Positions 20,587-29,160 of a stretch of 41,319 nt of DNA are shown in pieces. This DNA is from Cyclostephanos tholiformis. Lineage: Eukaryota > Bacillariophyta > Thalassiosirophyceae > Thalassiosirales > Thalassiosiraceae. Under the pieces are notes generated by a model. That model did no database searches. It had not been told where the DNA came from and saw nothing but the letters and a program-made list of their open reading frames with translations. How positions within the stretch are numbered: position 1 is the first letter of the stretch; each line of letters begins with the position of its first letter. A program made the position numbers and the translations under genes. The stretch is from positions 1 through 41,319 of the forward strand of contig JALLPB010000012.1 of assembly GCA_036939975.1 (NCBI GenBank), written 5' to 3'.

Positions 20587-21622
20587 TCACTTCATTATTT
20601 CACGCAGTTTGTTCTCATTGACCGTAATTTCCTCGGCAGCCGCCTCTAACGACGATTCAACCGATGTCGTGTTCGTGAAGGTTTTGATGAATTTTCCTGT
20701 GTATGAGCGTGGGAGGGAGAAAGAAGGTTGCAATATTTGGACGATTGCTAAAACGATGAATGAACGATCATTAAAAATGGCACTTACCCAACACGCGCAG
20801 CGCCCCTGAGATCACATAACTCAACGTTAACATTATAGACAAAATGGATATTGTTATACGTGTTCGCAATCTCATTGGTTCTCGCAGTTGCTGTGATTGC
20901 GAGTTCCTGCCCGAATTTTCATTCACGGCATACTCCCTCTCCTCCACTTCCTCATCCCCATACACGTCGACGACTAAATCGCTCACCTCCAGCTTACGGT
21001 ATACCTCCCGAAAAACGGCGGGTAAAATAACTAAAAATCCCCTGTATCCACGATAGAGTATGTATAGCACCCAAAGTGCGTTCGCTTGGAGTTTACAAAG
21101 CACGGATTTGATTCCGGCGGCTACGATCGCGCCATTATCAATGCCATTGATAGATGTTTCATTTTTCGTATACGTCAAACTCTTTCTGTACGCTTTCATT
21201 GCCCAAGGTTTCAGATTCATCCCAAAGTTATCCAAAGCTCTCAGGAAGGACGAGTAAGTTGACGAAGGTTGATCGACAACTTCTACATCCACCACCTCGC
21301 AGTTGTTGATATTGTCGTCACCCGTGCTATGCAATACACCGTGGAATTCTCGCCTCCTAGCAATACGTAACGACGTGCGAAAGAGATTCGACGGCGGTGG
21401 TGAATAATTTGATTTCAGTATTATCGACCGAGGGCGGGGATGATTACTTCGATGATGAACTGCTTCAAATGGCACCAGTTGAAGAGCATTCGCGCCTGAC
21501 GTCGTGGTCAGCGATGGCGATGATGCTAGAAGTAGCACCATTGTATTCCCTACTGTCGCCATGGATAGGACGGCGAGTGGATTCATTCTGCTCGAGAGTG
21601 AAAGGTTCTTTCTATTCTTCAC
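20587..21622 (-). CDS. Membrane protein with N-terminal signal, unknown function
   Basis: I infer two exons on the minus strand, 21622-20788 and 20696-20587, over a 91-nt GTAAGT/CAG intron. The protein is 314 residues. The N-terminus has a hydrophobic signal-like stretch (about 15-45) ending near N-A-L-Q-L, which could be a signal peptide for the ER or, less clearly, a plastid presequence. Two further hydrophobic segments are visible: A-L-W-V-L-Y-I-L-Y near the middle and I-T-I-S-I-L-S-I-M-L-T-L-S-Y-V near residue 262. Between them is a short acidic region with D-E-E-V-E-E-R. The C-terminal tail from exon 2 is hydrophilic. No family is recognised. An alternative start is the Met at residue 13. 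The gene's upstream region contains two near-identical direct repeats. Confidence 0.65.
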
Positions 21623-21740
21623 GCCTCACCCCGTCGAATCTGCTACGGAGTCCGTCGTCCGTCTCTCGATCTTCCACGCAACACTAAAACTACCTATGGT
21701 CTTTCAACGCGCGCCATCCTCATCCACATTTATTAAATTT

Positions 21741-21829
21741 TAACGCGAAGCCCCAATTCGGCTTGTTATTACACATCCACATGTTTCGAATTTTTTTTTA
21801 ACGCAAAGCCCCAATCGGCTTGTTATTAC
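21741..21829. repeat. Pair of 31-32-nt direct repeats in a promoter region
   Basis: Copy 1 is at 21741-21772 and copy 2 at 21799-21829. They share TAACGC, then AAGCCCCAA, then TCGGCTTGTTATTAC, with one base substitution and one single-base indel. Each copy contains a short inverted repeat (AAGCC...GGCTT) that could form a small stem. They lie upstream of the minus-strand gene beginning at 21622, so a regulatory-site pair or a small repeat remnant are both possible. Confidence 0.8.
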
Positions 21830-21942
21830 TGAAAGTCTCAAAAGACAGCTGTTTTCGGCTGACACCTTTATATATTTTGAGGACTTTACTTATGATTCCT
21901 ACTGTCAGTTTTTTGTCGTAGAGGTCACGTATCTTTTTTGGT

Positions 21943-22248
21943 TCATCTCGACTTCAGGAGATGGACGGAACTCTTACATTTTGTTACACGAGTGATCTCA
22001 ACGGAAAAATTCTCGTTATTTTCTCCTCCCAACAGATGCCCTACGTGGCAGCTGTCTCGGCTAAGAAGGTCAAAAGCCATACCAAGACAACATGTTGTAG
22101 TACCGAGTGTGATGATCAATCCGAACACAAAAGCCAAGCCAACCTCCAAGCATAGCTTGAATGCACCGAATAATACTATCTCAATAAGTTCTCATATTCG
22201 ATTGTCATCCCGAGCTCCAGTGTCTGCAGACCCAGATTCAGTTTTCAT
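21943..22248 (-). pseudogene. Possible small membrane protein with an in-frame TGA
   Basis: A minus-strand frame begins at the ATG at 22248-22246 and would run 101 residues to a TGA at 21943-21945, but a TGA at codon 19 (22194-22192) interrupts it. After that stop the frame encodes a hydrophobic segment, E-L-I-E-I-V-L-F-G-A-F-K then V-G-L-A-F-V-F-G-L-I-I-T-L-G, with two adjacent Cys. That is better than chance for a short frame. It may be a decayed gene, an exon joined from elsewhere, or chance. The overlapping plus-strand frames show no domain. The region lies between divergent genes. Confidence 0.3.
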
Positions 22249-22397
22249 CCGTGTAGGGATTGCGACTGATTAAACGAATCTCTTCCCGAGTTCCCGTCCG
22301 TCATCAACCGACCCGAACACAAGCCCAACCGGGTCAGAGTCACCGAATTGAATTTTGTTATCATTGTTGTTATTCTCATCGATAATAGACCTTCGAA

Positions 22398-23303
22398 ATG
22401 CTGGGATTAATCGCACATCACACGGGCAACCTGTTGGACGTCGAATCTAGCATCCCCCACTTGACACGTCTAAACAGGACAAGAAGCAACGACTCTGCCT
22501 CCTCTTCGTCGTGCGACATACCCAAGATGATCATGTGCGACGACTGCGACTCCATGAACGACTCTATTTCGTCTCGGGGCAGGTCTCAGAGTCCGATCGC
22601 ATCGCCGCGATCGATCTTTCATAGTTACTGGACCTCCTCCAAGAAGGTCCTCAATGGCAAGAACGATTACCTCGACGACAACTACTGCGCGGACGACGTC
22701 CTCGAGAGGTTGCGAACCCTCAAGATGCCACCATCAGACGCAGACGGCAACGACGCGTGCGGCGATTCTTCAGCCACCGTCGTCCACCCCGCCAGGCCGA
22801 CCTCGACCCCCCGAAGACAAATCCTGCCCCCGCCACCCGCGCCGTCGTCCGTCGTCACACCGTTGTGGATGCTCCTACCCCCCGACGAGGATCGACACTA
22901 CTATGACGAATATGACCAACCCCCCCCACATCACCGACGGAATTCCCTCACAAAGCGACCTTGGTCGTCTGCGACTTCTCTCCTTGGGGGTGGTCGGGGG
23001 GGGGGGAGACGAGGCGTCCCTCCGTCCCAATCCTGCTTGCGCAAGTCGAGGTATTCCTTCTCGGCGGGCGACGACAACGGGGACCTGTCGGTAGCGGCGG
23101 CGCTCGCGGCCTCGGCCGCGCCCGCGAGGCTCCACCCCGGACTACGCAACATGGGGCATGCCGACCTGCGCGCGTCGTCGACGTCGACCACGTCGGACAT
23201 GAGCAGATCAGTGTCCTTCTACTCCGAGGTTAGCGTCGTGGAATACGCCGTACCAATGGAGCAGCAGCGGAGTCAGGAGGGTTGGTCGAGGTACTTCGCA
23301 TGA
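22398..23303 (+). CDS. Low-complexity protein with conserved V-S-F...G-W-S-x-Y-F C-terminal tail
   Basis: A single-exon gene of 301 residues starts at the ATG at 22398. Residues 1-110 are Ser/Asp-rich with R-S-Q-S-P-I-A-S-P phosphorylation-like sites, followed by Pro-rich and Gly-rich linkers. Only the C-terminus looks structured: R-S-V-S-F-Y-S-E-V-S-V-V-E-Y (270-283), then G-W-S-R-Y-F-A at the end. R-S-V-S-F fits the R-x-V-x-F form of a protein-phosphatase-1 docking motif. A similar K-V-S-F-x2-T-V-T-V occurs in the 19643 protein. No signal peptide or membrane segment is seen. The function is unknown; a disordered phosphatase-associated or signalling protein is only a hypothesis. A run of C near 23320-23331 lies just past its stop. 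Confidence 0.7.
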   Translation: MLGLIAHHTGNLLDVESSIPHLTRLNRTRSNDSASSSSCDIPKMIMCDDCDSMNDSISSRGRSQSPIASPRSIFHSYWTSSKKVLNGKNDYLDDNYCADDVLERLRTLKMPPSDADGNDACGDSSATVVHPARPTSTPRRQILPPPPAPSSVVTPLWMLLPPDEDRHYYDEYDQPPPHHRRNSLTKRPWSSATSLLGGGRGGGRRGVPPSQSCLRKSRYSFSAGDDNGDLSVAAALAASAAPARLHPGLRNMGHADLRASSTSTTSDMSRSVSFYSEVSVVEYAVPMEQQRSQEGWSRYFA

Positions 23304-23970
23304 GGCGTCTCTCGCTCCCCCCCCCCCCCCCTCTTCTCGCCATTTGTACTAGAGAAAGAAATGGCAGATATTATGCCTACTCCTATTAAATGTAGGACGG
23401 AGGTGATAAATCTATGCTAGCATGAGCCTACTGATCCATAATTTAGGGATCACATAACTAAGATGCTCATTGAATAAACTGCTAGAGCTAAAAATTAAGA
23501 CTAACCTCAATAATTTAGTAATTCCTTGTCAGCTTCTGGTTGAACTAATGCTTTTTAGATGAGCATGGGGAAGGGTTAACAAGAATTCATGTTCATTCAT
23601 CAACTTTTCCTTGAGGAGTCACTAGGAAGTCAAACACCTTGGCAGTATGAAGCTAAGGACCAAAGTTAGCGACTCCTTTGGTCCGCAAGAACGAGCACGA
23701 GCGATACTTTCCCAGCCCACTTTGACCTTGCTGTATTCCGTCACTTCTTCCGAGGGATTAACTCAAGTTCTTTTTACCAGGCTCATACCCCTGCCTTTAC
23801 TAACAGACTTTGGTCATATTACGAGATTTCATCCATCTATCCATTCCATCCAGCCCTCAGCTCGCTTGGATAATTTGATAGCAGTTCACATCGCTAAGAT
23901 GTCTGTCGGCTAGACGAAAATTTACAATAGACAAAAAATCCAATTTTTTTATGAGTGCAACTCAACCATT
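23304..23970. other. Convergent intergenic region
   Basis: This 667-nt stretch between convergent genes is AT-rich after the initial C run. An ATG-started frame (23647-23913) is present but has no recognisable feature and overlaps expected 3' UTR sequence. I do not support a gene here. Confidence 0.4.
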
Positions 23971-24645
23971 CTAACCATTGCACTCATCCAAAGTCAAACC
24001 TCCATTAGCATCCATCTCATGAATCCCACCCATTTCCAACTTCATTCCTCCGGTTCTTTGAATGTCATCATCGCTATCATATGAATACTCATCGTCGAAT
24101 TCTTCGTCGCTATCCTTCTCGCGGATGGATACGTCGTCCGAAAACGTCCCGTTGAAGAAATCGTCTGACCCGTGCAGGGCTGCGTATTTTACGCGATGCG
24201 TTTGAGTACTCCTTCGATATCTCATTATACAGCACCAGCAAACGAGGAGGGATGCTCCCAAAGATAAAAATACTGCCGCCCCGAACGGATGAGATTGGAA
24301 TCGTTGAATCCCCCCCCCCTTTCGTGGATGCAACACGTGGTAGTAATCTTTCGATTTCGAAGAAACATTGAATTGATTTTCGACATTCGTCATTCCGCCC
24401 ACTGCCTTTCCTTCTGTGACGATCAATTCTTGTTCTGTACTCTCTGTCGTTTCCTCTTTTCCTGCTGTTGTTCCATCCGTCCGCCCATAAACGTCATTGT
24501 TCGAGTTGTTGCCGTTTTCATTATTTTCATCGCCCAGTGCTTCCTCCTCTGCCATTAATTCCGACTTTTCCTGATCGATCTTAGCACTCGACGCGGCCAT
24601 CGTCCCCTCGATAGCGGAAGAAGATCCAAGATTCTCCCCCTCCAT
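23971..24645 (-). CDS. Single-pass membrane protein with acidic C-terminus, unknown function
   Basis: A single-exon gene of 224 residues starts at 24645. It has a long Glu/Asn-rich N-terminal half with no signal peptide, one membrane segment (G-A-A-V-F-L-S-L-G-A-S-L-L-V-C-W-C-C, about residues 122-140) and a following R-Y-R-R stop-transfer. The C-terminal region is strongly acidic (D-S-D-E-E-F-D-D-E and D-S-D-D-D) and ends in E-C-N-G. The positive-inside rule suggests that the C-terminus is cytosolic. I do not recognise a family. Its tail loosely parallels the short acidic cytosolic tail of the downstream carboxypeptidase, which could be coincidental. It lies in tandem with that gene on the same strand. 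Confidence 0.6.
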   Translation of the reverse strand: MEGENLGSSSAIEGTMAASSAKIDQEKSELMAEEEALGDENNENGNNSNNDVYGRTDGTTAGKEETTESTEQELIVTEGKAVGGMTNVENQFNVSSKSKDYYHVLHPRKGGGIQRFQSHPFGAAVFLSLGASLLVCWCCIMRYRRSTQTHRVKYAALHGSDDFFNGTFSDDVSIREKDSDEEFDDEYSYDSDDDIQRTGGMKLEMGGIHEMDANGGLTLDECNG

Positions 24646-24878
24646 TGCTCTCCTCCACGATAGCTTGCCAACGAGTTTCTAGCACTCCTAACAATTTGTC
24701 AACAAATTGAAATACGTAGGAATCAATACTACACAATGGCCTTTTCCTACACAACGACGCAGCGTGCCACTTGGTTTATGAAAAACTAGGTACTACTTTA
24801 CGTTTGGCCTCAATTTACTATCCCCAAATTGAAGGCAAAATCACCGCGGCCCCTGATGTGCTAACCAACATATTTTAT

Positions 24879-24921
24879 GGTTGCAAGGACTAGTTTAATG
24901 TGTGAACTAGTCCTTGCAACC
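24879..24921. repeat. Perfect 17-bp inverted repeat with 9-nt loop
   Basis: The arm GGTTGCAAGGACTAGTT (24879-24895) is the exact reverse complement of 24905-24921, separated by TAATGTGTG. One further pair (24878/24922) extends it to 18 bp, and after one mismatch three more pairs form. It lies 80-125 nt past the stop of the carboxypeptidase gene on the minus strand, in the interval before the 23971 gene. It could be a 3' UTR stem, a transcription end signal, a small hairpin RNA or a mobile-element remnant. Confidence 0.95.
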
Positions 24922-25002
24922 AAAAATCATTCCGGTGTTAAGTTAGGGCTCAAGAAAAGAACGAGATTATCAATCCAACGATCATCCTCTTAGTCATAGT
25001 TG

Positions 25003-27434
25003 TCAAGTGATCACCCTTGGTTCGGTACCTTCCACGGGGTCATCATAGTATGGTCCCACGCTGACACTGAATTCCTCGTCATCAGATGCAATGCGTTCGA
25101 CATCCCTTCTTCGGCGCCGTCTCCGTATTAAAATAACAAGTGCAACAAGATTAATGAGAACGAACAAAATAATAAGCGCACCGATCGTAGTCACTGGTCC
25201 AGGTCCGGCTTCTACCGCTACTGTTGATACAGCTTCCGTCGCTCCTCCTGATACAGCCCCCATTGACCCCGGGAGATTGCTTAAGCGCGAGTTAAAATGA
25301 ATTGCCTTTATGCGATTGCCATTCACGCTTCGTGGAGCGTCGTTTGCTTTCTGATCGTGCAGAAACTGGACCTCGGCTTCATTTTCTTTGTCGTCCGAGC
25401 CAATGACTATGGTGATGGGATCCGAGTACCACCAATCGTCTACCTTGCCCCGAATGACCTTGCCTGCATTCATGGCAAGGTAGGATGGATTCCTACGTGC
25501 GTTGACGATATGGCTTGTAGGTCCAAGACCGGACGGTTCGACGTTTCTGGACTGTTGAAGCCACTTTTTATCGACCTTGGCCCTCGCGAAGACTGCAAGG
25601 GTCGAACTCGACGGATAATTGGACATGTCAATCGCCGCCTCAAACATTGGATGGGTAGCAAAACTATCAGTATTATTCGAGGTCGTTGGATAAGGCCCAT
25701 CGACATGCCATCTCGTCCTTCCCACGGTGCTGAAAGGCCTCGATGTTATGAAGTATTCCGAATTGAGTGCATCGATTGTTGTTGCGGAGGGGTACGTCCC
25801 ATCCTCAACATCTGCAAGATTGGCAGGGATGGAATCCCAAAGACCAACTACCAGCTCGGTATCGTCAATGTCGAAGGCCCCTCCCACCGTCCATGATACT
25901 CTGATAGAACCGTCGGACTCATCAAGCCCACTACTCGGCACCCAAATCATCTTGCTGTTCTCAAGGTAAGAGAAGCCATTGTACCTCCTCATATTCAATT
26001 GAGGGATCACGTCATCGTCGAATTCCAAACCCTCAACACCGCAAATGGTAACGTACGGCTCCACGACATCCATTGCCACCAACGCCAATCGCATGTTGCG
26101 TGCGATGTGCCCGTTCTCCGCACCGTTGCTGCTCACCAACGGATTAGTTCGCGTGCCCAACTCGGCGCGGTCCGGCGTCTTCGGATCGCTTGTCTCGACC
26201 AGCATATTGAAGGTCCTGAGCGTCGAGTTGTTGTACTTGGTCTTGTTGCTGGGATATCCCCCGAATGTCTTAGGGGTACACTCGACGACCCTCGCGGGAT
26301 CCCAACTGCCAGCGAACGCCCAATCCTCCATGCCCCCCCTGACGTAATACACCTTGTCGTTCATGGTGCCGTAGTCGTACGGAACATGCCCCCGGAAACC
26401 ATTGGCGTAACGTGAGTACGCCGAGGCGATCGCATTTTGTGCAATGGCATCGGGTGCATCCCTGTTCAGGTATGTCGGGGCGCCCCACTCGTATCCGATG
26501 ACCTCCATCCCGCCGTGGAACGTGAGGCCTATTGGGAAAAGGTGACTGCGGAACAGCTCATTGATGCTACGTCCCGCGATGGTTTGCATGCAATCGTCGG
26601 ATTCGGAGGGGGATACGTCGAATGGGAAATCGCGATTGGGATCGATGCCGGCCTCCTCGCGCTCATCGCGACTGTATCCCAGTGCGTTCGCGGTGGGGAT
26701 GACCACCGTACGTCGGGTAGAGACCAGTCGCGCGAGCCACTGACGGTAGGGGGGGGGTACGCCTCTGTTATCGGCGAGATCTTGACGGCATAACCTCGCC
26801 GCCGCGAGCTCCTCTTCCCACATCCTCGTCGAGGAGTCCTCGACGTCTCCGGGTTCGGGCTTGTGTCGCATGCGCGGCATCGACTCGCAGTGAGCGGCCT
26901 CGAGGAGCAATTCCGACATTTCCACGAGCGCCGTAGGTCCCACGCGCTCGTTGCCGTGTACCGCCCCCGAGAGGAAGACGTCGGGCACATACTTCCAACC
27001 GCTTCCACCACGGAAGAAGTGATCCTCAATCTTGAGGTAATGATCAGGATCCACGTCTACTGCCAGTTTTACGTCCGGATCTTCGGGGTATGCCTCCTTG
27101 TCATGGATGATGAGAACGTAATTGTTACATCCCTTGCCGTGAACCTCGTAATTCGAGTCAAATAGGCAGTCGGCGTCATTGCCTGTCGTGATGAAACATC
27201 AATTATAACGCGATCGTCGATGGTTACGGTCATTGGACGTAAGATCAAAAGCCGAAGTGTATGGCACTTACCAGCACGCGGCAGACCGAACCATTCCTGC
27301 GTGGTCGTGAGCGTCACGAAGTTGGGGTAATTCAACGCCAATTTCTGCAGCCGATCCAATATCGCCGCGGCGGGGAGGATTTCATACTGCTCGTCCCTCC
27401 TCTGCTTTTGCGCGAGACGTCGGGACGCCGCCAT
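25003..27434 (-). CDS. Zinc carboxypeptidase (M14 family), membrane-anchored
   Basis: I infer two exons on the minus strand: 27434-27272 and 27182-25003, over an 89-nt GTAAGT/CAG intron. The product is about 780 residues. Zinc ligands are in H-G-N-E (His130, Glu133) and the second His in L-T-F-H-G-G (His277). D-P-N-R-D-F (near 235-240) supplies the substrate-carboxylate Arg, and V-V-E-C-T-P fits the catalytic Glu position. A long Ig-like or beta-rich segment follows the catalytic domain, as in some M14 carboxypeptidases. A strong C-terminal membrane helix (about 722-740) is followed by seven consecutive Arg and an acidic tail, so the enzyme is probably a type I protein facing the lumen or outside. 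I see no signal peptide at the first Met I chose (27434), so a further 5' exon or a different start is likely. The upstream Met codons (near 27560) do not give a signal peptide either. Confidence 0.9.
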
Positions 27435-29160
27435 CGTCGTTGCACTGTGAGATCTTCGGACACGTACCTTACGTACCTCGACGTATTTCGTACATACGTA
27501 TCTCCTAGTCCAATGGACCTCCCACACAATTTGATCGTGTGTCTCTATTTGTTCCTGCACATCACAAGTAATTTATCAATTTACGTTCGATACTTTCCCT
27601 TCTGAACAGCCATGAATCTTACATGCATACCTAGGAGAAATGGTCTCTTGTTGCTTTCTGATCTAGATAAAGTAGAGATCATAAAATTAATCCCCAAAAG
27701 ATTATTTTGTCATCTTCGGCCAATAGTTAATGCTTTGGGGACGCCCATTGCTCCGTCTACAGCCTACAAGTCTAATATTAGCACATGCACCACTTTCATT
27801 GTTATTAGTTAATTGTTCTGACATGCCATTTCTTCGGCCAACATTGGAGCGAGGATCATTGCCTCGGGCCACAGAATGTGTGACAAGAGGCGACGCCAAT
27901 TGGGATGACATCGCAATCTCTGCCAGTGGGTTGAAAAGCAATAGCAAAATGGGTCGACCTGCCACCATGTCTGGAAGGGAATTAGGTACTTATGTATTAT
28001 TCCTTGAGAAAACACAAGGACGAACTGTCCGTCCCCCAAAATTTGTACTGCACAGACGTATGTGCAATCTCGCCTGGACTCGCTAAATATCCCCCCACAA
28101 CGCAAAACCACAATAACACAAGATGGCGCCGCCCCGCCGCACCCCATCAGCTTCGCCATCTCTCTCCATGAAATCATCTTCCATGGCCCCAAATCATGGC
28201 GCCGAAGCTCCCCATGAGTCTCATGCAGGCGTCAGGTGGCGCGGGCTCGTTCTCGCCACTCTAATTTCCCTTGTTTGGGAGCTCAAACACGACCCATGTA
28301 AAATGAGAGGTTGGCGACGCGGGCTCGTCATTATGCGGCCGCCGTTCATTCGTAAGAAGCGACAACCAACCAAAAGTCGTTGTAGATGAACGTGGATACT
28401 TTGGAAAGGAGATGACACTTAGGTGGAAAGTTTGGTGTGGACGTTGCCACATCGTTTTAGCCGTCAAATTGAGCGACAAAAAAATAGCAAAAATACATCG
28501 TGGCATAAATGGCCAATAGGAAAACAAAATACACAACAACCAACTGAAAACAGTGTCGGCAATGGTGGTGGGGGGACAAAGAAACAAGAAGCAATTGGAA
28601 CGAAATGGATGGTGATGTTGTTTTCCCGTCGTTCGGGACGGCGAATCGAGCGACGCAAAAATATCAATGAAAAGACGAGAGCACGGAAGTGATTGCGATT
28701 CCTAGGAGTTGTGCGGTGTGGATGCGTGTGTTGTCGGGGGTTTGTGTGTGAGGTTTGAAAGAATTTACAGCAGGGTGAGGTGGAGTGGGGCTAGTTGATA
28801 TCGGCCGTGTGGATTATTCCGAGTGGGCATGTTGCTTCTGAGGTTTGTGTGTATATCATTGTTGTGTGGTACCTACTATCCCATGTAAGTATGACACCAG
28901 TCCAGCAACAACTGGGAAAGAGTTACCGGAAGAAATCGAACATGTTCGTTAGCTTTTCCTCAAGAGAGAAGCGGTGAGTACTAGATGAGGTGGATGCTGC
29001 TGTGGAGTGAGCGCTTAAGAGTCAGCATATACTTATAATGAATTTGTTATCAAGGAGAAATGCTGGTGTCGAGGCGCTTTCATTTTCAGTTTGTCGTAAC
29101 ACGAATTAGACCCTTGTGTACTACATGCAGCTTGTGGTTGTTTAGTCGTCCACGATACGA
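27435..29160. other. Gene-poor 1.7-kb interval
   Basis: This is the largest gap in the window, between two minus-strand genes. It should include the promoter of the carboxypeptidase gene and the 3' end of the hydrolase gene. I see no RNA gene. Weak plus-strand frames occur, the best being at 28123-28389. Long purine-rich and T/G-rich stretches are present at about 28530-28800, but no repeat structure is clear. Confidence 0.4.
28123..28389 (+). CDS. Hypothetical 88-residue open frame (doubtful)
   Basis: An ATG in good context (ACAAGATGG) opens an 88-residue frame with a Ser/Pro-rich start and one weakly hydrophobic segment, G-L-V-L-A-T-L-I-S-L-V-W. Nothing in it matches a family. The plus-strand A/C-rich leader upstream (28080-28120) resembles 5' leaders of other genes here. 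It could be a short gene or a chance frame. Confidence 0.2.
   Translation: MAPPRRTPSASPSLSMKSSSMAPNHGAEAPHESHAGVRWRGLVLATLISLVWELKHDPCKMRGWRRGLVIMRPPFIRKKRQPTKSRCR

Noticed and set aside
21943..22194. Selenocysteine reading of the in-frame TGA
   Set aside because: The surrounding sequence is a small hydrophobic protein with no redox motif, and I could not identify a SECIS-like hairpin. A mutation or wrong frame is simpler.
22961..23233. Alternative frames inside the 22398 gene
   Set aside because: They depend on G-rich low complexity and have no structure. The main frame carries the conserved C-terminal tail.
23647..23913. 88-residue plus-strand frame in the convergent gap
   Set aside because: It has no motif and lies in an expected 3' UTR region.
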